From NCBI RefSeq assembly GCF_000980885.2, contig NZ_LBDA02000030.1, forward strand, positions 1-64,000: a stretch of 64,000 nucleotides of DNA, given 5' to 3'. Source of the DNA: Streptomyces malaysiense. Its GTDB lineage: Bacteria; Actinomycetota; Actinomycetes; Streptomycetales; Streptomycetaceae. Positions within the stretch are counted from its first letter, which is position 1, and every line of letters starts with the position of its first letter. Shown here piece by piece: positions 51,926-60,166 of this stretch. Below the pieces are notes generated by a model. That model was not told the origin of the DNA. It did not search any database and saw only the letters and a program-made list of their open reading frames with translations. A program made the translations under genes and the position numbers.

Positions 51926-52897
51926 TCATGGTCCGCCCGTCCGGGCCGCGCAGGACGCGAGCCGGTCGGACAGCCGGGCGAGGGCCGCGCGGAGTTCGGC
52001 CGGGTGCTGGACGGTGAGCGGGCAGCCGAGCCCCGCCAGATAGCCGGCCATGGTGTCGAACCGCTCGGCCCGCGTCTCCAGCAGTACCCCCTCGGCGGTC
52101 TGGACGAGGGTCGCCGCAGCCGGTGGGACACGGCGCGCGGCCTGTTCCAGGGTGGTGTGCAGCAGCACCCGGACCCGGTGCCGGCCCGCGACCTCGCCGA
52201 GGGCCGCGGTCAGCTGCGCCGCGGGGTCGTACCCGGGTGGTGGCGGGGCCGCCCGGGGATCAGCGGCGGGTTCCAGGGAGCGGACGCGGTCGACCCGGAA
52301 CACCCGGATCTCGGCGCTGCGCGAGTCGAGGCCGGTCACGTACCAGCGGCCGCCGTGCAGGACCAGTCCGTAGGGGTCCAGGTCGCGGGCGGAGGTCTCG
52401 CCCCGCCACGACTGGTAGGTGATGCGTACCCGGCGCCGGTCGCGGGCCGCGGTGGCCAGGTCCAGGGCGATCCGCGGGTCGGGCGCGGCGGCCGGACCGG
52501 AGGGCGGGGTGCGGGCGAAGGTGTCGCGCAGGGCGGCCACCTGGTCCGCGACCGGTTCGGGCAGCACCCGGTTGATCTTGGCGAGGGCGCTCTCGGTGGT
52601 GCTGCCGGGCAGCCCGTGCGGGGATCCGGCCAGCAGGCCGAGGACGACCGCGGCGGCTTCCTTGTCGGTGAGCGCGAGCGGGGGGAGCCGGAAGGCGGGC
52701 GGCAGCCAGTAGCCGCCGTAGCGGCCGCGTTCGGCGGTGAGCGGGATGCCCAGGTCGGCCAGGTGGGCGGCGTAGCGGCGCACGGTCCGCTCGCCCACGC
52801 CGAGCCGCCGCGCCAGATCCCGGCCGCTGATGCCGGGGCGGTCCTGTAACAGCTCCAGCATCGCCAGGACGCGGGCCGTGGGTCGCTCGTTCGGCAC
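51926..52897 (-). CDS. WYL-domain transcriptional regulator (YafY type)
   Basis: The 323-aa protein has an N-terminal HTH (ISGRDLARRLGVGERTVRRYAAHLADLGIPL), a WYL domain (DRRRVRITYQSW to LDPYGLVLHGGRWYVTGLDSRSAEIRVFRVDRV) and a C-terminal WCX-like extension. Such proteins sense ligands or nucleic acids. It is divergent from the hydrolase at 52995 with 97 bp between, the usual layout of a regulator and its target. The start is the GTG at 52897. It is probably not specific to the NRPS cluster. Confidence 0.85.
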   Translation of the reverse strand: MPNERPTARVLAMLELLQDRPGISGRDLARRLGVGERTVRRYAAHLADLGIPLTAERGRYGGYWLPPAFRLPPLALTDKEAAAVVLGLLAGSPHGLPGSTTESALAKINRVLPEPVADQVAALRDTFARTPPSGPAAAPDPRIALDLATAARDRRRVRITYQSWRGETSARDLDPYGLVLHGGRWYVTGLDSRSAEIRVFRVDRVRSLEPAADPRAAPPPPGYDPAAQLTAALGEVAGRHRVRVLLHTTLEQAARRVPPAAATLVQTAEGVLLETRAERFDTMAGYLAGLGCPLTVQHPAELRAALARLSDRLASCAARTGGP

Positions 52898-52994
52898 AAG
52901 CCCCCTCTTCCCGACGGCTATCCGGACCGATTTCGTCCTGATGGGAGTCTACCGTCGGAGCGTCGGAGAGTGTGGTGAAGCGAGGAGAAGGCGC

Positions 52995-53735
52995 ATGTCG
53001 ACATACGTGCTGGTGCCCGGGTTCTTCTTCGGTCCGTGGGTCTGGGAGGAGGTCGGCAGGCTGCTGCGCGACGCCGGGCACGAGGTACGGACGGTGTCCC
53101 TGACGGGGCAGGGCGAGCGGGCCGGTGAGGCGACCCCCGAGGTGGGCGTCTCCACCCACGTCGCCGACATCACCGACGCCGTCGGCGACGCGGACGACGT
53201 GGTGCTGGTCCTGCACAGCGGCGCGACGATCGCGGGCACCGCGGCCGCCGACCGGCTGCCGGAGCGGCTGCGGCGGATCGTCTACGTGGACACCGCGCCG
53301 TTCCCGGACGGCATGGCGCAGATCGAGTTCCTGCCGCCGGACGCGCAGGCGGAGCAGCGGCGGCAGATCGAGACGGAGGGGAACGGCTGGCTGCTGCCGG
53401 CCCGGCCCTTCGACGAGGACGACCGGCAGCGGGACCCGGTCGCGCTGGCCGGTCTCTCGGCGGGCGACCTGACCCAGATGCGCGGGCGCGCCTCCGCGCA
53501 GCCCGCCGCGCTGGTGCTGGCTCCCGCCCGCCGGCCCGCCGAGATCCCGGACACGCCGCGCACCCTGATCGCCTCCACCTTCACGGCCGAGCAGGTGCGG
53601 GCCATGGTCGCGGCCGGGCTGCCGGCCTTCGCGATGCTGGCGGGGCCGGGCTGGACCATCACCGAACTGCCCACCGGACACTGGCCGATGCTGTCACGGC
53701 CCAAGGAACTGGCGGAGCTGCTGGCCGCCATGTGA
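52995..53735 (+). CDS. alpha/beta hydrolase (salicylate-esterase/methylesterase-like)
   Basis: The 246-aa protein starts at the ATG at 52995 behind GAGGAGAAGG. It has the short-fold pattern TYVLVPGFFFGPWVWEEV (oxyanion loop), a nucleophile elbow in VLVLHSGATIAG (Ser), and C-terminal TELPTGHWPMLSRP supplying the His. Relatives are small esterases of the plant methylesterase/EstC type. It is likely regulated by the divergent WYL gene; a tandem CGTCGGA pair upstream (52953-52968) could be part of the operator. It may be unrelated to the peptide pathway. Confidence 0.75.
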   Translation: MSTYVLVPGFFFGPWVWEEVGRLLRDAGHEVRTVSLTGQGERAGEATPEVGVSTHVADITDAVGDADDVVLVLHSGATIAGTAAADRLPERLRRIVYVDTAPFPDGMAQIEFLPPDAQAEQRRQIETEGNGWLLPARPFDEDDRQRDPVALAGLSAGDLTQMRGRASAQPAALVLAPARRPAEIPDTPRTLIASTFTAEQVRAMVAAGLPAFAMLAGPGWTITELPTGHWPMLSRPKELAELLAAM

Positions 53736-53736
53736 C

Positions 53737-53762
53737 GGGCCGCCCCGCCCCCGGCGCGGCCC
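53737..53762. terminator. short GC hairpin between convergent genes
   Basis: GGGCCGC (53737-53743) pairs with 53756-53762, directly after the hydrolase stop and before the aldehyde dehydrogenase stop. The stem is short but well placed. Confidence 0.4.
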
Positions 53763-53766
53763 CGGT

Positions 53767-55269
53767 TCAGCCCGCCGCGGAGCTGAGCGTGAGGCCCGCC
53801 GGGCCGTCCCCGGTGGGCGGGAGCTGGATCGCCTTGGTCTCGCTGAAGGCGGCCAGCCCCCAGGCGCCCAGCTCGCGGCCGTTGCCCGAGCTCTTGTAAC
53901 CGCCGAAGGGGGCGCGCATGTTGAACGGGGCGCCGTTGACGTCCACCCGGCCCGTGCGCAGCCGCGTGGCCAGGGCGGTGGCGTGCGCCACGTCCTTCGA
54001 CCACACCGCGCCGGACAGGCCGTAGCAGGTGTCGTTGGCGATCCGCACCGCGTCGTCCTCGTCGCGGTAGGGCAGTACGACGACGACCGGACCGAAGACC
54101 TCCTCGACGACCGCCCGTGCCCGCTCCGGCAGGCCGGCGAGGACGGCCGGGGTCAGCCAGCCGCCGCCGGCCACCCCCGCGGGGGCCTCGCCGCCGGTGA
54201 CCAGGGTCGCGCCGCCGGCCACCGCCTCGTCCAGGATGCCGCGCACCCGCGCGGCCGCCTCGGGGTGGATGAGCGGCCCGATCCGCGTGGCCGGGTCCCA
54301 GGGGTCGCCGACCCGCAGCGTCCCGGCCGCGGCCGCCGCGAGTGCCACGGCCTCGTCGTACCGGGCGGCCGGGACCAGCAGACGGCTCCAGGCGAAGCAG
54401 ACCTGACCGGTGTTGAAGTTCGCCTGCTGCACGGTCGCCGTCACCGCCGCGCCCAGGTCGGCGTCGGGCAGCACCAGCGAGGCGCTCTTGCCGCCCAGTT
54501 CGAGGTTGACCCGGGCGGCCCGGGGTGCGGCCAGCTCGCTGACCCGGCGCCCCGAGCGGATCGAGCCGGTCAGGGACACCACGGCGACCTCGGGGTGCGC
54601 GGCCAGCGCCTCCCCGGCCTGCGGGCCCCGCCCGCACACCAGGTTGAACACGCCGGGCGGCAGACCGGTCTCGGCGAGCAGCTCGGCCAGCAGATAGCCG
54701 CTCAGCGGCGCCAGTTCGCTGGGCTTGAGCACCACGGTGCAGCCGGCCGCCAGCGCGGCGGGGACCTTCTGCAGGTTCAGCGCCACCGGGGCGTTCCACG
54801 GAGTGACGCACCCGGCGACCCCGGCGGCCTCGGAGCGCACCAGGGAGTTGCCGATCCGCTGCTGCCAGACGTGCTCCCGGGCGGCCTCGGCGCAGGAGCG
54901 CAGCGCCTCCAGGCCGAAGGGGACCTGCGCGTGCCGGGCCAGGCCCACCGGCATCCCGGTCTCCGCCGTCAGCACACCGGCCACGGTGTCGGCGTGCTTC
55001 TCCAGCAGCTCGGCGAGCCGGTCGAGATACCCCAGGCGCTCTTCGAGGGGCGTGTCCGACCAGGCGGGGAACGCCCGGCCGGCGGCCGCGACGGCGGCGT
55101 CCACGTCCTCAGGCCCGCCCGCGGGGACCTCCGCGAGGGTGCGGCCGGTCGCCGGGTCCACGACCGGGACGGCTTCGTCGGACCGCGCGGGGCGCCAGTC
55201 GCCGTCGATCCACTGGACCGAGCGTGACCGGCGGGCCGCCGCGGGAATCGCTGCGCTCGTGCTCTCCAT
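53767..55269 (-). CDS. aldehyde dehydrogenase family protein
   Basis: The 500-aa NAD(P)-dependent ALDH has PWNAPVALNLQKVPAALAAGCTVVLKPSE (cofactor-binding), SLTGSIRSGRR where TGSxxxG is expected, catalytic Glu in VNLELGGKSASLVL and catalytic Cys291 in FNTGQVCFAWSR. EEVFGPVVVV and APFGGYKSSGNGRE are typical C-terminal motifs. It would oxidise an aldehyde to an acid. It is divergent from NRPS-3 across 106 bp that carry the SARP-type site, so it may belong to the cluster, for example by making or releasing an acid building block. The start is the ATG at 55269. Confidence 0.85.
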   Translation of the reverse strand: MESTSAAIPAAARRSRSVQWIDGDWRPARSDEAVPVVDPATGRTLAEVPAGGPEDVDAAVAAAGRAFPAWSDTPLEERLGYLDRLAELLEKHADTVAGVLTAETGMPVGLARHAQVPFGLEALRSCAEAAREHVWQQRIGNSLVRSEAAGVAGCVTPWNAPVALNLQKVPAALAAGCTVVLKPSELAPLSGYLLAELLAETGLPPGVFNLVCGRGPQAGEALAAHPEVAVVSLTGSIRSGRRVSELAAPRAARVNLELGGKSASLVLPDADLGAAVTATVQQANFNTGQVCFAWSRLLVPAARYDEAVALAAAAAGTLRVGDPWDPATRIGPLIHPEAAARVRGILDEAVAGGATLVTGGEAPAGVAGGGWLTPAVLAGLPERARAVVEEVFGPVVVVLPYRDEDDAVRIANDTCYGLSGAVWSKDVAHATALATRLRTGRVDVNGAPFNMRAPFGGYKSSGNGRELGAWGLAAFSETKAIQLPPTGDGPAGLTLSSAAG

Positions 55270-55308
55270 GGGCCCAGCGTCGGGCCCGCCGGTTATCGGA
55301 CGGTGACG

Positions 55309-55338
55309 TAACCCCCGGGTAACTGCGGTTCCTACAGT
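55309..55338 (+). promoter_or_regulatory. SARP-type operator/promoter of NRPS-3
   Basis: TAACCCC (55309-55315) and TAACTGC (55320-55326) are 11 bp apart and 6 bp before TACAGT (55333-55338). It is the third member of the set at 40030 and 45731. Confidence 0.65.
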
Positions 55339-55375
55339 CGGCGTTGTCGTCCGCCGTCATGTCCGAGGAGTCGCG

Positions 55376-58300
55376 ATGACGATCAGTGTCCCGGAGGACC
55401 GCACGCTCCGTACACCGGACGGCGCTGCCGAGGCCGGCGACGAGGCGGCCGCGCTGCCGCCCCTGGTGCCGGAACCGGACGCCGCCGGCGAACCGTTCCC
55501 GCTGACTCCCACCCAGCAGGCCCTGTGGGTCGGCCGGGCGGACGCCGTCGAGCTGGGCGGGATCGGCTGCTACGGGTACTTCGAGTGGGAGCGGCCCGAG
55601 CTGGACCTGCCCCGTTACCGCCGCGCCTGGGAGCGGCTGGTCGCGCACCATCCCGGGCTGCGCACCGTGGTGCGCCCGGACGGCACCCAGTACGTGCTGG
55701 AGCGGCCCGGACCGGTGCCGATCACCGTCGAGGACCTGCGCGCGGACCCGGAGGCGGCACGACGGCTGGCGGAGAGCCGGGACGAGCGGGGCCACCGCGT
55801 CCTCGACCCCGGTACCTGGCCGATGTTCGAGCTGCGGGTGGTGCTGCTGGCCGACCGGGTCCGGGTGCAGCTCGGCATCGACCTCCAGCTCATGGACGCC
55901 GGCAGCCTGTTCCTCAACCTCTTCCCCGGGCTGGTCACGCTGTACGAGGACCCGGACGCGCCGCTGCCGCCGCAGCGGCTCGCCTTCCGGGACTTCGCCC
56001 GCTGGCTCCACGAGGACGTGCGCGGGGGAGCGCGGTGGCAGGCCGACTGGGCCTACTGGCAGCAGCGCCTCGACGGCCTGCCGCCCGCGCCCGACCTGCC
56101 CGTGGCCCGGTACGACGCCGGGGGGCCGGGGAAGTTCGAGCGGTGCGCGGTCCGCTACCCGGCCGAGGAGTTCGACCTGCTGCGCGAGCGGGCCCGCCAC
56201 TACGGACTCACCGGGACGGAACTGCTCGTCGGCGCGTTCGCCGAGGTGCTCCGCGGCTGGAGCTCCGATCCCGCGTTCACCCTCAACGTGCCGGTCTTCC
56301 AGCGGTTCGGCATACCCGGCGCCGAGGACGTGATCGGCGACTACACCAACGCGATCCTGCTCGAAGCGCGTCCCGAGGGGCGGACCGTGGCCGAGCGGAT
56401 CACCGCCCTGGCCGAGCGGCTGCGCACCGACACCCGGCACGCGAGCGTGAACGGCGTGGAGGTGCTGCGCGAGCTGGCCCGGCGCCGGGGGCTCGCCGCC
56501 GCGGCCATGCCGGTCGTGGTGACCAGCCTGCTCGGGCTGCCGCCCGCCCGGTCGATCACCGAGTTCGGCACCGAGGTGCACTCGATCACGCAGACCCCGC
56601 AGGTGTCGCTGGACTTCCAGATCCGGCCGGAGGACGGGGAGCTGCGACTGGTGTGGGACCACCGGTCCGGCACCTTCGCGCCCGGCGTCGTCGAGAGCGC
56701 GTTCGAGGCGTTCCGGGACCTGGTGGGGCGGATGCTCGCGGACGAGCCCGGGTACGGCGTCTGGGAGGCCCCCTTCCTCGACGTGCGCGGCCGACGGGAC
56801 CGTGCGGTCTGGAACGAGACCAACGACACCGCCGAGCCGGTACCCGCCGTGCTCCTCCAGGAGCGGTTCTTCGCCCAGGCGCGGCGGACGCCCGACGCGG
56901 AGGCCGTCGTGGCGCCCGGCCGGCGGCTGACCTACGGGGAACTGGCCCGGCACGCCCGCCGCATCGGGAACGCGCTGCGCGAGCGGGGTGTACGGCCGGG
57001 GGACCTGGTCGGCGTGGTGATGGAGAAGGGCTGGGAGCAGTACGCCGCGGTGTACGGCGTCCTGGCCGCCGGCGGTGCCTATCTGCCGCTCGACGCGGCG
57101 TCGCCGCGGGGACGTGTCGCCCGGCTGCTGGCGGCGGCCGGAGCCGGCGTCGTGCTCACCCAGTCCCGGCTCGGGGGCGAGCTGGAAGTGCCGGCCGGTA
57201 CGACCGTGCTGTGCGCCGACACCGATTTCGAGACCGCCTCCGCCGCCGAACTCACCCCTGTGCAGGGGCCGGACGATCCGGCCTACGTCATCCACACCTC
57301 CGGATCCACCGGGGAACCCAAGGGCGTCGTGGTGGCGCACCGCGGGGTGGCGAACCTCGTCCGGGACGTGCGGCGCCGGTTCGACGTCACGGCCGCGGAC
57401 CGGCTGCTCGCGCTGTCCGGCCTGCACTTCGACGCGTCGGTCTACGACGTCTTCGGGCCGCTGGCCTGCGGCGCCACCGTCGTCGTCCCGCCGCCGTTCC
57501 GGCGCGCCGAACCGGACGTCTGGGCGGAGCTGGTGCGGGACGAGCGGGTGACGCTCTGGAACTCGGTGCCGGTGCTGCTGGAACTGCTGGTCGGTGAGGC
57601 GGAGGCGCGCGCGGACCGGCCGCTGGGCACGCTCCGGCTCGCGGTGGTGTCGGGCGACTGGATCCCGCTGGACCTGCCGGAGCGGGCCCGCGCCCAGGCG
57701 CCGGGGCTGCGGGTCGTCGGATCGGGCGGACCCACCGAGACCATCTGCTGGTCGCTCTTCCACCCGATCGACGTCGTGGACCCGCGGTGGACGAGCATCC
57801 CCTACGGGAAGCCGATCACCAATCAGCGGTACTACATCGTCGACCGGGACCTGCGACCGCGCCCCACCTGGGCGCGCGGCGAGATGGCCGTGGCGAGCCC
57901 GCTGGGCCTGGCCCTCGGCTACCTGAACGACCCGGAGCGCACCGCGGCCAAGTTCGTCACGCTGCCGGTGAGCGGTGAACGCGCCTATCTGACCGGTGAC
58001 TTCGGGCGGCTGCTGCCGGACGGCGGGATCGAGATCCTGGGGCGGGAGGACTTCCAGGTCAAGGTCGCCGGGCAGCGGATCGAACTCGGTGAGATCGAGG
58101 CGGTGCTGAACCGCGCCGAGGGGGTGCGGAGCGCGGTCGTGACGGCGCCGCGCAGCGGTGCGGGCGTGGTCCGGCTGCACGCCTTCGCGACGCCGGAGGC
58201 GGGCGCGCGGCTGAACGCGGAGGCGCTGCGGGAGCATCTGGCCGCGCGGCTGCCCGCCGCCATGGTGCCCGCGGCGATCAGGGTGCTGCCCGAACTGCCG

Positions 58301-60115
58301 CTCACGGCCAACGGGAAGGTGGACCGCCTGGAGCTCGCGCGCCTCGCCGCCGCCCCGGAACAGCCGGCCGGGTCCGCGCCGCGGCCGGCGGCCGCGTCCC
58401 GCACGGACACCGGGCTGCTGGCGGAGCTGGTCGCGGCCTGCGTGGGCGAGATCCTCGGTCTGGACGAGGTCCCCGCGACGGGCAACTTCTTCCGCCTGGG
58501 CGGCGACTCGCTGAGCGGCACCCGGCTGGCCGCCCGTCTCCAGGACCTCCTCGGCACCCCGGTCCCGGTCCGTACCGTCTTCGCCAACCCGGACCTCGCC
58601 GACCTCGCCGCCGCCGTCGCCGCCGACCCGGTGTCGGGGCCCCAGGCACTCCGGGTGGCCCGGCTGCTGGCCACGCTGGAGGAGGCCGAGGAAGCGGAGG
58701 AGGCCGAGCAGGCGGAGGAGGCGGAGCTCGCGGCGGCCGGAGGAGGACCGGGCGCCGGGCGGGCCCCGGCCACCGGCACCGGGCGGACCTCCGCCACCGG
58801 CGCGAAGCTGCCCCCCACCCCCCTCGCGCAGGACGACCCGGCGCTCGCCGGCCTCCTCGTCCGTGAGGACCTCCGGCAGCGGCACACCCTCGTGCTCGTC
58901 GCGTCCTCCAGCGTCGCACCGCCCTCGGTGCTGGCCTGCGCGGGGTCGGTGCTCGGGAACCTGACGACGGAGGGCTACCCGGGGCGCCGCTATCACGCGG
59001 GTGGCGAGGTTGCGGACGAGGTCGAGCGGCTCGCTCTCGACCGGGCGCGCGCGCTGTTCCGGGCCGAGGCCGCGAACGTGCAGCCGCACTCCGGGTCCTC
59101 CGCCAACCTCGCGGTCCTCACCGGCCTGCTGGAGCCCGGCGACACCATCCTCGGCCTGGGCCTCGACTGCGGCGGCCATCTGTCGCACGGCTCGGCCGCC
59201 TCGATCACCGGACGCTACTTCCGCTCCGTCCACTACCGCACGGGCGCCGGGGACCTGCTGGACTACGACCGGATCGCCGAACTCGCCGACGAGCACCGGC
59301 CGAAGGTCGTCATCGCCGGCGCCAGCGCCTACCCCCGGCGGATCGACTTCGCCCGGTTCCGGGAGATCGCCGACGAGGTGGGCGCGTACCTGATCGCGGA
59401 CATCTCGCACATCGCCGGGCTGGTCGCCGCCGGGCTGCACCCGAGCCCGGTCGACCACGCGCACCTCACCACCACGAGCACCTACAAGCAGCTCTACGGC
59501 CCGCGCGGCGGCATGATCCTGCTCGGCCGGGACGCGGACGCACCGGGACCGGACGGCCGGGTGCCGCTGCGGAAGCTGGCCGACCGCGCGGTGTTCCCGC
59601 TCGTGCAGGGCACCCCGGACCTCGGCAACGTGGCGGCCAAGGCGAGGGCGCTGCACGCGGCCGCCCAGCCCGCCTTCCGGACGCTGATGGAGCGGGTGCT
59701 GGACACCGCCGCGGCCATGGCGGAACGGCTCGACCGGCGCGGCCTGCGTGTGATCACCGGCGGCACCGACACGCACATGGTCCTCGCCGACCTCGGCCCC
59801 CACCACGTCAGCGGCGCGGACGCCGAGGAGGCCCTGGAGGCCTGCGGGATCCTGCTCAACCGGAACCGGGTCCCCGGCGACGACACACCGCCCCGGGTCA
59901 CCAGCGGGATCAGGATCGGCACCAACACCCTGGCGGCCCGCGGTATTTCGCCCGGGACGGCGGCCCGGTGCGCCGACCTCGTCGCGGACGTCGTGGAGGA
60001 ACTGCGCGACGCCAAGGCCGTCCATCCCGGCATGGCCGCCGAGATCCGGGCCGAGGTCCGCCGCGTCTGCGCCGAGCACCCCCTGCCCGGCTATCCGGAC
60101 CCCCAGGAGGCATGA
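55376..60115 (+). CDS. nonribosomal peptide synthetase 3: Cy-A-PCP fused to a serine-hydroxymethyltransferase-like domain
   Basis: The 1579-aa protein starts at the ATG at 55376 behind GAGGAG. The heterocyclisation domain (about 35-475) has D169-LQLM-D174 in place of HHxxxDG, IGDYTNAILL and ITQTPQVSLDFQ. The adenylation domain (about 480-965) has HTSGSTGEPKG and a pocket read as D-A-Y-N-V-S-S-C-W-K, close to the Cys code D-L-Y-N-L-S-L-I-W-K but smaller at 236 and 322. The PCP has LGGDS (Ser1045). A Glu/Ala linker (about 1100-1125) follows. Residues about 1155-1579 are a full SHMT-like PLP enzyme with TEGYPGRRYHAGGE, LDCGGHLSHG, ADISHIAGLVAAG, PLP Lys1371 in TYKQLYGPRGG and SGIRIGT. SHMTs move one-carbon units between Gly/Ser or, in FmoH, make alpha-methylserine from D-Ala. 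The module should cyclise a Ser/Cys-like residue to an oxazoline or thiazoline. Confidence 0.92.
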   Translation: MTISVPEDRTLRTPDGAAEAGDEAAALPPLVPEPDAAGEPFPLTPTQQALWVGRADAVELGGIGCYGYFEWERPELDLPRYRRAWERLVAHHPGLRTVVRPDGTQYVLERPGPVPITVEDLRADPEAARRLAESRDERGHRVLDPGTWPMFELRVVLLADRVRVQLGIDLQLMDAGSLFLNLFPGLVTLYEDPDAPLPPQRLAFRDFARWLHEDVRGGARWQADWAYWQQRLDGLPPAPDLPVARYDAGGPGKFERCAVRYPAEEFDLLRERARHYGLTGTELLVGAFAEVLRGWSSDPAFTLNVPVFQRFGIPGAEDVIGDYTNAILLEARPEGRTVAERITALAERLRTDTRHASVNGVEVLRELARRRGLAAAAMPVVVTSLLGLPPARSITEFGTEVHSITQTPQVSLDFQIRPEDGELRLVWDHRSGTFAPGVVESAFEAFRDLVGRMLADEPGYGVWEAPFLDVRGRRDRAVWNETNDTAEPVPAVLLQERFFAQARRTPDAEAVVAPGRRLTYGELARHARRIGNALRERGVRPGDLVGVVMEKGWEQYAAVYGVLAAGGAYLPLDAASPRGRVARLLAAAGAGVVLTQSRLGGELEVPAGTTVLCADTDFETASAAELTPVQGPDDPAYVIHTSGSTGEPKGVVVAHRGVANLVRDVRRRFDVTAADRLLALSGLHFDASVYDVFGPLACGATVVVPPPFRRAEPDVWAELVRDERVTLWNSVPVLLELLVGEAEARADRPLGTLRLAVVSGDWIPLDLPERARAQAPGLRVVGSGGPTETICWSLFHPIDVVDPRWTSIPYGKPITNQRYYIVDRDLRPRPTWARGEMAVASPLGLALGYLNDPERTAAKFVTLPVSGERAYLTGDFGRLLPDGGIEILGREDFQVKVAGQRIELGEIEAVLNRAEGVRSAVVTAPRSGAGVVRLHAFATPEAGARLNAEALREHLAARLPAAMVPAAIRVLPELPLTANGKVDRLELARLAAAPEQPAGSAPRPAAASRTDTGLLAELVAACVGEILGLDEVPATGNFFRLGGDSLSGTRLAARLQDLLGTPVPVRTVFANPDLADLAAAVAADPVSGPQALRVARLLATLEEAEEAEEAEQAEEAELAAAGGGPGAGRAPATGTGRTSATGAKLPPTPLAQDDPALAGLLVREDLRQRHTLVLVASSSVAPPSVLACAGSVLGNLTTEGYPGRRYHAGGEVADEVERLALDRARALFRAEAANVQPHSGSSANLAVLTGLLEPGDTILGLGLDCGGHLSHGSAASITGRYFRSVHYRTGAGDLLDYDRIAELADEHRPKVVIAGASAYPRRIDFARFREIADEVGAYLIADISHIAGLVAAGLHPSPVDHAHLTTTSTYKQLYGPRGGMILLGRDADAPGPDGRVPLRKLADRAVFPLVQGTPDLGNVAAKARALHAAAQPAFRTLMERVLDTAAAMAERLDRRGLRVITGGTDTHMVLADLGPHHVSGADAEEALEACGILLNRNRVPGDDTPPRVTSGIRIGTNTLAARGISPGTAARCADLVADVVEELRDAKAVHPGMAAEIRAEVRRVCAEHPLPGYPDPQEA

Positions 60116-60125
60116 GAGGCATGAG

Positions 60126-60157
60126 GGGGCGCCCGGCCCCGCGGGGCCGGGCGCCCC
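60126..60157. terminator. bidirectional terminator after NRPS-3
   Basis: A 14-bp GC stem (60126-60139 with 60144-60157) has a CGCG loop followed by TT. It lies between the convergent NRPS-3 and DUF2461 genes. Confidence 0.8.
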
Positions 60158-60166
60158 TTCGGACGG

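Noticed and set aside
53982..55227. 414-codon plus-strand frame opposite the aldehyde dehydrogenase
   Set aside because: Antisense shadow with no motif. The minus-strand ALDH has all catalytic residues.
55109..60079. 1656-codon open frame on the minus strand opposite NRPS-3
   Set aside because: Same kind of antisense shadow. It runs through NRPS-3 and into the aldehyde dehydrogenase gene in another frame and shows no motifs.
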